Position numbers and translations under genes: made by a program. Source: Monosporascus cannonballus (taxonomy: Eukaryota; Ascomycota; Sordariomycetes; Xylariales). From it: 64,000 nt of DNA. Numbering within the stretch: position 1 is the stretch's first letter; each line of letters starts with the position of its first letter. The notes under the pieces are model-generated. The model was not told where the DNA came from. It did no database searches and saw only the letters and a program-made list of their open reading frames with translations. The stretch is from the NCBI GenBank assembly GCA_004154925.1, contig QJNS01000043.1, forward strand, positions 248,001-312,000, written 5' to 3'. Below are positions 10,379 to 20,867 of the stretch, piece after piece.

Positions 10379-12179
10379 ATGCCATCCGTGCCCACAACGC
10401 TGACCCTAGCGGGGACGACGCCCTCGGCACCACTGCGCGGGCGCCGACTCGCGGCAGCCCGGGGCTTCGCGCCGGGTGAGCTGGTCGCGATGTTCGACGA
10501 CGACCCGCTCGTCGCGATGCCCGACAGCGCGCACCTGTCGACGACATGCAGCCACTGCCTGATGTCCCCGCCGGGGGCGGCGGTACGCGCCTGCACGGGC
10601 TGCCGCACGGCGCACTATTGCTCTGCGGCGTGCCAGAGGGCCGACTGGTCGCGCGCGCACAAGGGGGAGTGCCGGGCGTTCGGGCGCGTGCGAGCTGAGG
10701 GCCGCGACCCCGCAGCGCTGCCGACGCCGGTGCGCGCCCTGATGCGGCTGCTTCTGCTGCCGGCCGCGGCAGATAATAAAACCGGTGGTGCGGGGGTGGC
10801 GATGGGCGAACTGGAGGGCCACGTCGGGGAGTTCCGCCGCGCGGGCGGCGGGCGCTGGCGAGACATGGAACTCCAGGCGCTCGCGGCGCTACACTACCTA
10901 GGGAGGGAGGCGAGCCCGGAGAGCGTCGCGGGCGCGTTGGAGATCCTGTGCAGGGTAAGCGAGGGATCACGCGCGGTGTTCGGCGTTGGGGGCGCGAGGG
11001 CGAAGACGGTGGTGGTTCAGCGATGCTGACATGTCGTGAACAGCTACAGGTTAACTCGTTTAATCGAGAGGATGCAGACGTTGGCGAGTCAGGACTCCTC
11101 CTCCACCCGGCGCTGGCGATGGCGAACCATTCGTGCATGCCGAATGCCTTTGTGCAGTTTATCGGCCGCAGGGCCATACTGCGGGCGTATCGGGCTATCG
11201 AGGAAGGCGAGGAGGTTGAGATATCCTATATCGGTAAGTCCGCAGTTTACTCTCGATGGTCGGAAACTGAAACTAAGCCACATGCGCAGAATGCACGTTA
11301 CATCGTTCATACCGCCAGGAGGCATTGAGGTCACGGTATCACTTTGATTGCGGTTGCGTGAGGTGTACAGAGGACCTCGACGTTTACCAGGCTTGCCAGA
11401 GGTATCTGCATCTTGGACTGAATTCTTTTAGTCTCACGCCTGATCTACAAGCGTTCCAAAAACCCCGTATCAAGCACTTCCTCAGCTCGAATATGTCCTT
11501 ACAACGCAACGTGGAGGAGATATATCCGAGCTGCTCGGGATCATTACAGGGCATGGGCGCTCTAGATAAACGAGAAGAGCTTCGACGGCGCTGGGGCAAG
11601 TGCGAGCAGCTTTGGAAAGCCATGCTCTTCGCCATCGAGCCGCTAGCCCAATTCCTCGTAGAGGCAAGCATCTACTTTGGGGAGCGAGATGACTTCCCTG
11701 CTGCTTTAGCTGTTTCATGCTTTGTAGCATTACAGAGTGACCCCTATCGAAGCCCGATGCCGTTCGCTGCACAGCGGGTCAAGGGAATGCTCATGATTGC
11801 AAAGATCCTGACCAACACCGCGCCTGGCATTGCTTCGCCTCCTACGAATGCCACAACTGGAACCGTGAGATCCAAGCTATCCGAAATTTTGGCCAAGATG
11901 GACCAAATCACAGTATGCCAAGTTGTGCTTACATTAGTACTACGCTGGGGCCCGGCAGCCCACTCGAACGACTGGCAGGTGTGTTCTCAAGCTAAAGACC
12001 TGTTGAAAGACATTGAAAGCCTGCCGGGTCGGGAGAAAGAACATGCAATGGTGAATGCCTTTCTCAAGAATCCAAGCGGGCCAGATGAACACCTCTTCTT
12101 CGAGGTCGGAGTTCTAAAACCAATCCGAGAGTTGTCGGAGATAGCTATAGACATCTTAAGCGCGGAGTTCGAATCCTAA
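10379..12179 (+). CDS. SET domain protein with MYND zinc finger (SMYD-like)
   Basis: Three exons, 10379-10954, 11044-11233 and 11290-12179, give 551 residues. The introns of 89 and 56 bases start with GTAAGC and GTAAGT, and splicing keeps the frame. A MYND-type zinc finger lies near residues 57-100 (CSHCLMSPPGAAVRACTGC, HYCSAACQRADWSRAHKGEC), inserted into a split SET domain. After the first junction come LQVNSF, LALAMANHSCMPN-like and EEGEEVEISYI, and after the second the post-SET cysteines (FDCGCVRC). This order is that of SMYD lysine methyltransferases. NHSC and the last tyrosine of EISYI are the usual cofactor and active-site elements, so it is probably active, but the substrate is unknown. 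Exon 1 is much more GC-rich than exon 3. Confidence 0.88.
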
Positions 12180-12369
12180 TACTCATCATCCATTCCTGTC
12201 ACCGGGTACTTGGCACGCTTCGAATACCTCTTGTCGATAGACCCGGATTTAGTAAGCCGTAGAGAGCTCGGTACGCCTGAGCCTGTTGTGTGTGTCCTCG
12301 TAGACGACAGTAAATTCACAGATTCATAGGTACCTAGTGGTGAACTAGACCAGTCGCCAGTCGGTGGTC

Positions 12370-13470
12370 CTATGGCTCAAGGATAGCCTGGGAGCCATCC
12401 GACTCGAACATATTCTGCCCCTGAAACGCAGATGACCACGGTCTCTTTGGAGCTTCTGTAGACACCAGCTCTTTCTGTGATCTCCTAGGCGTATCATCTG
12501 TAATGAGCTCCTCCAGTGACTCCATTCCCTAGAGTTCCCCTTTCAGCAATTCAAATTCCGTCTGCAGTGTCTCAACGCGGCTTGTCCTCTGCCCGATCTT
12601 GGCAATAGTGCGGCTAAGGATATCGATCTCTCGTGACGGATATATCCCATTACTTGGCAGCGCCTTTTTCGGGTGGCTTGTGGGTTAGTTCTTCTCCCAA
12701 ACGGCCAAGTTCGGCTCTCAAGTGACTACTTTCTTGTGCGTAAGCGCTGGCTGTTGATACACTCTCCCTTGTGGGGTTCTTTGTATCGTCCAGCTCACGT
12801 CGTAGACTTTACATGTCAGGACGAGTGGCATCCAGTTCTGCGTTCAAAGAATCACGGTCTTGCTGGAGCCCCGTATTTGGTCTTCTGGATATCGCTCCCA
12901 AAGTCCTCGCGCAAACTGCGCATAGCTTGTTTTGGTGCTAGTGACAGTTTTCGCAATTGTCAAAAGCGGATTTGTCTTGTGAATTTTGTCTAAGTTCCTC
13001 AAACTCACTGTCGAGAGAGGTAATGTCCTTCTCTATGCCGTTAGTTCTCGTCTTGTTGCCATGAAGATCTCGCTGCAATCCGGATATAATAATCCTCGTA
13101 TGGTATGGTTTCATCTTCGATGCGTTTGGTAGCATGCTTAAAGGGAGATAGTGCTTCCTGGCCTGCAGTACTGATCGTCTGAATATCTTCCCTTTGCGTC
13201 TCTATGCCTGTCATTAAACGACCGGGTTGCATCTCGTAATCTAACAACGGAGCAGCGCCGGGGTTCTCAAAGTACTGGCAAGCATGATAATTGTGAGGGC
13301 CAGTGTGTGGGCTTTGGTGATAAGTAGGGGCAGTAGATTCATATTATGATGCCTGACGTAGCTTCAATGTCCTTCGGATATGAGGTTGGACGGAACGACC
13401 TTCCTGCTGGGCGGTAGTCACAACAGATGAAAACCTCAACAAACGTTGTTGCCTGCAAATTTCATTTAGT
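12370..13470 (-). pseudogene. Decayed coiled-coil protein gene
   Basis: The minus strand carries about 370 codons of protein-like sequence broken by stops and frameshifts. From upstream to downstream I can follow RSVQPHIRRTLKLRQAS, then HTGPHNYHACQYFENPGAAP, ETQREDIQTI, DSEFEELRQNSQDK, MRSLREDFGSDIQKTKYG, LQQDRDSLNAELDA, SLRRELDDTKN, HLRAELGRLGEEL, RVETLQTEFELLKGEL and SLEELITDDTPRRSQKEL. In-frame stops lie at 13344-13346, 12809-12811 and 12529-12531, with shifts of frame near 13090, 12950, 12860 and 12655. The pattern of leucines is that of a long coiled coil. An acceptor-like CAG just upstream of the first fragment suggests an old intron. The family is not recognised. Confidence 0.78.
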
Positions 13471-13656
13471 TACGCATCATGAAGAACTTAAGTATGTCCT
13501 AAGCCCACTCATGTAAGATGTGGCTCATGGGAGTCTTCTACGCATCCGAGGTAAACAATGACACCGCATTTGCAAACAGGCAACGTCCCGGAGAGAACTA
13601 TCAGCAGGCCCATCACCCATATCCTAGGAGAACAGGGTATGATTTCATGCGATCTA

Positions 13657-14050
13657 TCAACCAATGTCCGGCTTCTCATCCAACCACACCTCTTCTGTCG
13701 GAACAATGTCCAACGCGCAGGTGTCGTGCTCGGTTTGAACGGTGGGCCCGATGTAGCTTTTGCCAACCTGGATCCATAAATTAACTGCCCCGCCCCAGGC
13801 CTGGCCACATTTCTTGCAGTTACAGACGACGTGCTTGCATTGCGCCTGGTGCTTTGTGCTCGATGAAAGTATAGCGACTGAATTGGTTACAGCCTCCTTC
13901 ACATGCTGTTGTAGCCTCATCAAGCCATTGGCCATAGATATGAGGAGGAATTGAGATAGTGCTAAAAGCTTCAAAACGTGATATACAGATGGAGTAGGAA
14001 TAGAAGTTCATATGTCGAAGCGCTGGGAAGAGGGCGTGCATGCTGATCAA
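13657..14050 (-). pseudogene. Possible second gene relic, cysteine motif
   Basis: Two overlapping minus-strand frames look coding only in parts. The upstream frame gives YGQWLDEATTACEGGCNQF and ends in a stop. A shifted frame then gives CKHVVCNCKKCGQAWG, followed by LWIQVGKSYIGPTVQTEHDT. The simplest reading is one gene broken by a frameshift near 13850. I do not recognise the family, and either frame could be chance. Confidence 0.35.
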
Positions 14051-14429
14051 TCAAGGGTCTGTAATCCTTATCGTTCATGCTCTCTCTGATAAGGCTGACG
14101 AGGGAGGTACGAGGTGGTTACTTAATGCGTCCCTCGGTGCTCCTGCCCCACAACAACCCCGTCGATTTAGATCAAGGACAGTGTTCTGCAGGAAGCGCGT
14201 AGCGGACGAACCCACTAAACCCAATCGCTGCTAATACCGAAGCCTTGCATTAAGTTTCTTAAGTTTTTCCCCCATCATCCATCCCACCTACGATACTTTC
14301 GAGTAAGGGATTGTCTCTCCATGTAGTAACCAGACTTACCTCTTACATGTCCTGCCTCAAGTGCCAGTTTTAAAGTAAAGCTGACTATCATCCCCTCTTC
14401 TTTCTTGTATTGCCAATGCAAATGCGACA
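14051..14429. other. Promoter region of the Rex1-type exonuclease gene
   Basis: 379 bases without a recognisable gene. The last 60 bases before the ATG are pyrimidine-rich (CCCCTCTTCTTTCTTG), as is common before fungal start sites. Confidence 0.45.
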
Positions 14430-16562
14430 ATGTCTTCCAACGAACAACCTCATCAATTGGTCACTGATCAACTGGTTACGGACCAACTGACGACAGATGA
14501 ACTGGCGACAGCTCAACTGGAGACAGATCAGCTAGCAGCAGACCAGCTGGCAACAGGCCCCATCTCTATCGCCATTGCCACCATGGAAGACAGCAGTGAC
14601 GCCAGTCTGAAGCGCTCAAAGCCCCACGATGAAGATGACGAGGGCTGGGAAACGGTAGAGCGCTCATCCAAGAAGAACAAGAAGGCCAAAAAGATTCCCC
14701 CGAAAGAATCCTCGAACTACCCGTCCATCACCTTCAACTATAACGCGAAGCTCCAGTCCAAGATCGCGCTTGATCACTTACGGAATCTAATACTGTACAT
14801 CTTTGCCGAAGGAGTGTCGCCTCAATGGGTTTCCATCTCCCACCGTCCTCAATTTCGAAAAATCGTTGCCCTGATGGTTCCCGGCCTCGAGGAGGCTATG
14901 TTCAAGCAGGATGTTGATTTCGCTACCTATAATGGCCCTCACATCAACGGTATCGATCCGGCCGCCCGAGTCTTGACTTCTCCCGATGACTATTACCCTC
15001 GTCTTCTCAAGAAGGACGAACTACCTGATATATTGAAGGATTTCGCAGACATGTTCCCTCACCTATGGCCCGTCCGAACCCCTGGCAGTGAGAGGTTCGG
15101 CAATATGCGCTCGCCGCTCGGCACGATACTCACTGCGCCCGCCGAGAAGCCCAAGGAAGAGAAGGGCAGGAAGGGTGTCCAGCCGGCAAAAGAACCCAAG
15201 GGTTGGAAGGATGAGCGCACAAGGGTCACCGAATTCCTGGCAATGCCCGAAGACTTTCAACAGAATGGCTATGTGCTACACCCGGCGTGTCTGCCAGCGG
15301 AGCGCCGCAAAGACTTCGTGTGGCCTGAGGGGTGGGTTCACACGGGGGTCGAGAACTTCGAGGACGGTGATGTGCCTGAAGAGGAGATCGAGCAAGGCAG
15401 CGTCACGGCCGGTCGGGAGGTTTTAGCGCTAGATTGCGAGATGTGCATGACCGGACAAGACGAATACTCTCTGACAAGAATCAGCCTTGTCAGCTGGGAT
15501 GGCACCGTCGTTCTCGATGAGCTTGTGAGGCCGGATAAGCCTATTCTCGACTACGTCACTCGCTTCTCAGGTATTACCGAGGAGATGCTGGCTCCTGTAA
15601 CGACGACTTTGAGAGACATCCAGGCTAAACTTCTCACCATCTTACACCCACGCACAATCCTCGTCGGACACTCATTGGAATCGGATCTAAAAGCACTACA
15701 ACTCTCACACCCTTTCATCATCGACACGGCAATCCTTTTCCCCCACAATCGTGGTCCTCCTTTGAAGAACAGTCTCAAGTTCCTAGCGCAGCGGTTTTTG
15801 AAACGCGAGATTCAGAAAGGTGTTGCGGGCCACGACTCGATTGAGGACGCAAAGGCGTGTCTAGACCTTGTCAAACAGAAATGCGAGAAAGGCAAATCGT
15901 GGGGTAATCACGAGTCGCAGGGGGAGAATCTGTTTCGACGTCTACATCGCGCAGGCAAAGCGTATCGCGCAAATGGCGGCGCTGATGCTACAGGCGGGAT
16001 CAACGTCGGCAAGACTAGTGCTATGGTCGACTGGGGTGACCCGATGAGGGGTGCTGGTGCAGCGTCCACCTTCCCCATCGGGTGCAAATCAGATGAGGAG
16101 GTCGTCATGGGTGTTCAACGCGCGCTCCATGGGGATCCGATGGCCGAACAGATCCCGGTCGGCGGTGTCGACTTCATATTTGCCCGCTTCCGAGAGCTAG
16201 AGGTTCTACAAGGTTGGTGGAATCGGAACCGATCCGGGAATGACGGCGTGTCGGATGTGCTATCTCCGCCCGACCTCTCTGAACTATCTCTCGAGACCTG
16301 TCTTCGGAATCTCACCCAGCGCATCAAGTACATATACGATTCTCTGCCTCCCTGTACGGCTTTCATTGTCTTTAGTGGCTCCGGCGACCCTCGCGAGATG
16401 AGTCGGCTACAAGCCATGCAAGCCCAATACAAAAAGGAGTACAACACCCCCGGAAGCAACTGGGACGATCTCAGCGTCAAGTGGACAGACAGAGAGGATC
16501 AGGCGCTGAGGAAGGCCGTCGGAATCGCCCGGAACGGAATCGGCTTTATTGGAGTCAAATAG
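14430..16562 (+). CDS. rex1: RNA exonuclease, Rex1/Rnh70 family
   Basis: A nuclear 3'-5' exoribonuclease that trims 3' ends of 5S rRNA, tRNA precursors and other RNAs. The single exon encodes 710 residues. The DEDDh exonuclease domain spans about residues 330-490: VLALDCEMCMTGQDEYSLTR holds the first acidic pair at residues 335 and 337, GHSLESDLKAL the third, and GHDSIEDAKACLDLV the histidine and last aspartate. An acidic and lysine-rich stretch (DEDDEGWETVERSSKKNKKAKK) near residues 65-90 is a likely nuclear localisation signal. The first 51 residues contain seven imperfect pentapeptides of the QLxTD type, which look like an added low-complexity leader. A second in-frame ATG at 14583 sits in the context GCCACCATGG and would give a 659-residue protein starting MEDSSDASLK. 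Rex1 is preferred over Rex3 and Rex4 by length and flanking sequence. Confidence 0.87.
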   Translation: MSSNEQPHQLVTDQLVTDQLTTDELATAQLETDQLAADQLATGPISIAIATMEDSSDASLKRSKPHDEDDEGWETVERSSKKNKKAKKIPPKESSNYPSITFNYNAKLQSKIALDHLRNLILYIFAEGVSPQWVSISHRPQFRKIVALMVPGLEEAMFKQDVDFATYNGPHINGIDPAARVLTSPDDYYPRLLKKDELPDILKDFADMFPHLWPVRTPGSERFGNMRSPLGTILTAPAEKPKEEKGRKGVQPAKEPKGWKDERTRVTEFLAMPEDFQQNGYVLHPACLPAERRKDFVWPEGWVHTGVENFEDGDVPEEEIEQGSVTAGREVLALDCEMCMTGQDEYSLTRISLVSWDGTVVLDELVRPDKPILDYVTRFSGITEEMLAPVTTTLRDIQAKLLTILHPRTILVGHSLESDLKALQLSHPFIIDTAILFPHNRGPPLKNSLKFLAQRFLKREIQKGVAGHDSIEDAKACLDLVKQKCEKGKSWGNHESQGENLFRRLHRAGKAYRANGGADATGGINVGKTSAMVDWGDPMRGAGAASTFPIGCKSDEEVVMGVQRALHGDPMAEQIPVGGVDFIFARFRELEVLQGWWNRNRSGNDGVSDVLSPPDLSELSLETCLRNLTQRIKYIYDSLPPCTAFIVFSGSGDPREMSRLQAMQAQYKKEYNTPGSNWDDLSVKWTDREDQALRKAVGIARNGIGFIGVK

Positions 16563-19500
16563 ACTAGGACGGGTGGGTGTGAGGAATAAATCAACATCGT
16601 CTAATACGGATGGAGACGGGGAGCGGCACGATGCGTATGCATTTACGAGGCTACTAAAGGACTAAGTACATGAGACACGAAGAGAACTACGGATGTATAT
16701 TAACATTCTTCCCAGTGGGATTCTGAGATACCCAAATCCGTCTGTGCCATGGCGCTATATAGCTCAATGTTCGACTAGACATCAGCATTATGTCTCGACC
16801 TACGTGACGCCAGTCTGACCTTACTTGGGCCGTTTGTATCTAACCGCCGCCAGGGGGGGTTGTGCTACTGCCGCTTTTAGGCGTAGCACACTTGGTATAG
16901 TCGCTTTTATCTAGTAGTAGTTATGACTTCGCATGAACAACTTCGTGCTTCGCCTTGCCCTTTATATCTCTGGGATAGGAAAGGTCGACTTGCTTCATAT
17001 GCCTGACGGGAGAACACCGCGACCGTCTGGTTCACATGGCGGGAGCTCGGGCTATTGTAGTCAGTATAGGGAGCTCGTAGAAATAGATATCCAGTGCCGC
17101 ATCTCGGCGCTCTCACCGACCCGCGTCGACCTCACTTTCTCCTGGTTAGGCGATTGTCAGGGAAAAGAAACTCGCTTTCGGTGGGTTGTTTGGTAACAAG
17201 AGGCTATGGCTACTGTCACTGTCACTTCTGTACGAGGCATTTACAGTCGACGAGATTAGCTGGTAATAGGCTGTTCTATTTACGTGAGATGTAGGGATGT
17301 CCGGTTCGTTACGATACACATCAAACTACCGCTGAGACTGGTTCTAGCGGCCAAGGCAACCCTCTCCGAACATCGTAGTTACTCGAAGCGGCACGTTGTT
17401 ACAGCAGAGCGCTAGCTGATGGTAGTAGTGGGAGGGAAGCCGTCTTACAAGACTTCCAGGTACTTCCCGTATAACGTTAAGCATAGAGCACAGCGCTCCT
17501 TAGTATCATCCCCTTGCATTTCGACCTACCCAATACAATTTTGCGCGGTAGGCAGTTTATCCTGCCAGCCGGACGCGACCTCGCTCCCGCGTTACCGACC
17601 CCATGGTTCCGGGTGCTCCCCCTGGTGCCACCAGGAATAGGCAGACTGCAGCTGTTTCGTGACGGTCGACGCAAGGGAAGAATGCCGGGCACCGTACACG
17701 CGGCTGATATGCGGCCCAAGCGATCCGCACAGATTGCGGGCGGCGGTGCTGACGACCGTGCTTTATTTATGCTTGTCCCTTTGTCTGTGTTCTCTCTCTC
17801 TCTCTTCCTGCTGTGGTGCCACGGTGGCGGGCCTCGGCAGGGTTTTCTTCTCACTCGGTGTCACGGGAATCGAAACTTCGTGAACCAATGTGTTAGCGAG
17901 GGGTCGCGTTGGACGGGTCTGGCGTTACTCACACTCTGGCTACACGGTCATTATGCGGATCACTTGCAGGCTAACAGGTACCTAACCAGAAGGGGTCGCC
18001 CGTTGCTGGAGCCGCGATCCAGTAGCGCCGCGAGTCACACCCTGACTTTTACGCGCAGGGGCACATCGTCCCTATCAGCTGCGATGGGCTATTATCGATA
18101 GTCCACGCCCAGACATAGCCACCTCCCCGCCTCCTTTACCGCTTCGGGAGGGGCGGCGTGCTGGAGGATACTCGGAGAACTTCATGAGACCCTGTTGCAC
18201 TATGCAGCGCGGCTCCAAAGCCACCAGGATGCAAGTGTCCCAACTCGGCGGCAAGAGGACTTTGTGGGCGTCAATGGAATTTCTCGCGACTTCACCTGGT
18301 CGTTCTCGTTGTAAAGAGGCGATTGATTTCCTCTGGCCACTACAGTAGGCGCGTTCTGGGTCGTACACCCTTCCTGACGGTCCAGCGCGTCCAACGAAAC
18401 CCAGCGATCTCTGAACTCGATCGCCAAGTCCTTCCTGTTTGAGGGCCCGGATCCAGATCCAGCAGTCGAGCGAGGAGGAGGGGCGGGGATGCTTTTGTTA
18501 CTCGTACGCCGCACGGTAGTAGAACAAAGAACGCGGGCAGCCAGGCCGCCTGGGACATCGCACTACACGGTGTAGGCGAGACAGGCATGTTGGGTCTCAC
18601 TGTTTCGGACGATGCACGGCATATGAACCGTGTCACCCGCACCCCATACCTCGGGAGGGTCTATAAACGTGGGAAGTGCGACAACTCTCTGCGGAACACG
18701 ACGGCGGAGCGTGGCCGTCGGCGGTGCTTCCTACCAAACCGGCCAGCCGTCGTCCTAAGACAATGGCGGGAGGTGTTGCATCGCCAGAGTTATGCCCTCC
18801 TATAGGCTTCCCAAAAACCTGGACCAGCTCCCGGGGCGAGTTCAGACGGAGCCTGCAATCATCTTCGGCCTTGTAGAGCGACATCGGGTTGCCGTTACAT
18901 CAAAGAGGAAGCGCCTAAGATTCCTGTGCCACCACTCCCGCACCAGCTGCACAAAAGTACATGCACGATGCGAGTGAGGAACTCTGCTCTCCTTTACCCC
19001 GACGGAAGCTGCTGCCCCGGTCGAGAGAAGGATTCAGGTCCGCTTGATTGTTCCGGTGCGCGAGCAGGTAAGCGCCCGTAACGCTGTCTAGGGGGCGTGT
19101 TTGGGAGGTATTCGGACATTTGATTCTACACGGGGGCTCCTTCACGGAAACCTGACGGGGGCTGCTTACTGCGCAGCTCGGAGGAAAAGATTCGTAAAAA
19201 GCTTACTCATGAGTGATGAAAATAGTATCTACCAAAGTACCAGGCGTTTGCTCGGAAGAGTATAATACGCCGGTGGGGCCTCCAACGGCATCTTGGCTCG
19301 CGGATGATCGTCCGGAACAGGGGGCTGGCGTGTCAAAAAAAAAAAAAGGAATACCCGTAGGATTGCGAAGCAGACCCGCTTACTATGCGCGGAGTCCCCT
19401 TTCACATGTCAGCGGAGAATCGGTTAAGTGCCATCATTACATGAACTTGTTGATCTTGAGTTCGAGAAAAACCGAAGACCAACGCTGTTCGCGGCCCGGG

Positions 19501-19883
19501 ACGGAAAGCGAAGAGGATCTATCTCCCCCAGTTGTTACGAGCAACCGTAAAGGGAGTTCGTAGCTCAAGCCCAAATTGGCAATCTAGGAGCCATTATCAT
19601 ACTATTACTACTGCGTAGTGAGTACTAGACGGCGGGCACCCCTTGCTCAGAGTGGACCGCGGTGCTCAGAGGCGAAGATGATCATATCATTGTTTCCGTG
19701 GGTAAGGCGAAGGGTGGTTACCCCGCCGCTGTGAGAGATGAATACGTACGTACCGAGTGTCTGGATAGTCATAGCCATAGTATGCTGATGCTTTGGTATG
19801 CCCCCCCCCCAAAAAAAAAACACTTATACAAGCACTGGCGTCGAGTTTGATTAGAGTGATCCGCCATCATGATTCACGCTAAA

Positions 19884-19944
19884 TAGAGCCCCTCCACCAC
19901 AGTTATAGGATGGTGGTTGTTTTAACATTGGAACAGGGGCTCTA
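19884..19944. repeat. Nested inverted repeat
   Basis: TAGAGCCCCT at 19884-19893 is exactly complementary to AGGGGCTCTA at 19935-19944. Directly inside the left arm, CCACCA pairs with TGGTGG at about 19911-19916. The whole can fold into a long hairpin. It could be a non-autonomous element end or chance; no target-site duplication is obvious. Confidence 0.5.
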
Positions 19945-20414
19945 GGGTGTTGTGTAGATTGTTTGTAGAGGTAGCAAGCAAGACTATACTACGTGTTGAT
20001 GATCTCCACGTGCCACGGATGGCCTTCATAGACTTCCGGAGAGCAAGCATATTTGAAGTTTGTGCAGCAGTGCTAACATATTGAAATATGGTCATCAAAA
20101 TCCCGTGGCCCTCGGCTTCACTAGCACAAGACAAAGGTTATGTTACTACAGCTTGTCTTAGTGCCTGGTTCGACATTCAAGTATTATGTGAAGAGACTGT
20201 ATCACAGGCCGCAAACAAAGACTATATACTTTGCTGGTTGCCATTCTGAAGGTGGAATACCCTCAAAGCTCATGACTTTTTAGGGGAGGCACCGGACATA
20301 AGAAGCGGGTAGCTTGATTCCTCATTAACCGGCCAGTAATGATTATAGGCTACTAGCCAGATATACTTGATGAAGGCCTATCACCATACTCATACAAAGG
20401 GCCCTTATAAGGTT

Positions 20415-20867
20415 CTACTCATTCTTAAAGGGCATAAAACTCGGGACCGAGTATATGTACGTAACGTGCCCGAGGCGGTGGGGATTTGAGGTGGCTGATG
20501 GCTGAAGGATCGGTGTCAGGGTATGGTCCCTTTTGTAGACGGACGAGTGAGCCAAGGGAATGTTATAGTCTTGATCCCATATGAACATCTGCCCCGGCAT
20601 TCATGCCATGCGCAGTAGAATGAGCCGCGCATCGTTGTACTCGACCGCATTGTCTCTCGAGGATACCTTCTTTTTAAGGTGTCTGATCCACTCGATAAGC
20701 GTGCGGAGGACACTGGGACCCGCGGCTTTACCACCCATGAATGGTGCCAACCTGAAATTCGATGGGTTTGAGGGCCGAAAGGTAGCCGCGGTCAATATGG
20801 GGGAGACGGACAATGGGGGATGGGTTCCTGTCCCGCCATGCCACTGTATGCGCGATGCGAATAGCAA
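20415..20867 (-). other. Candidate small two-exon gene or relic
   Basis: One minus-strand frame stays open from 20867 to 20415 except for a single TGA at 20601-20603. The stop can be removed by a possible intron, with donor GTATCC after RHLKKK and acceptor GGGGCAG before MFIWDQDYNIPL. The spliced product would be roughly 60 to 105 residues depending on the start (MLFASR or MGGKAAGPS). No family is recognised and the donor is not a common one, so this may be a relic or chance. Confidence 0.22.

Noticed and set aside
10329..11177. 282-codon minus-strand frame across the MYND-SET gene
   Set aside because: Antisense of a well-supported zinc-finger exon; Pro/Ser/Arg-rich with no motif.
12400..12425. 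GTTCGAGTC-like stretch resembling a tRNA T-loop
   Set aside because: No acceptor or anticodon stem can be formed around it; it lies inside the coiled-coil relic.
17514..18101. 195-codon plus-strand open frame in the 9.7-kb gap
   Set aside because: It overlaps a 125-codon frame on the other strand, has no recognisable motif, and its composition shifts along its length; likely chance.
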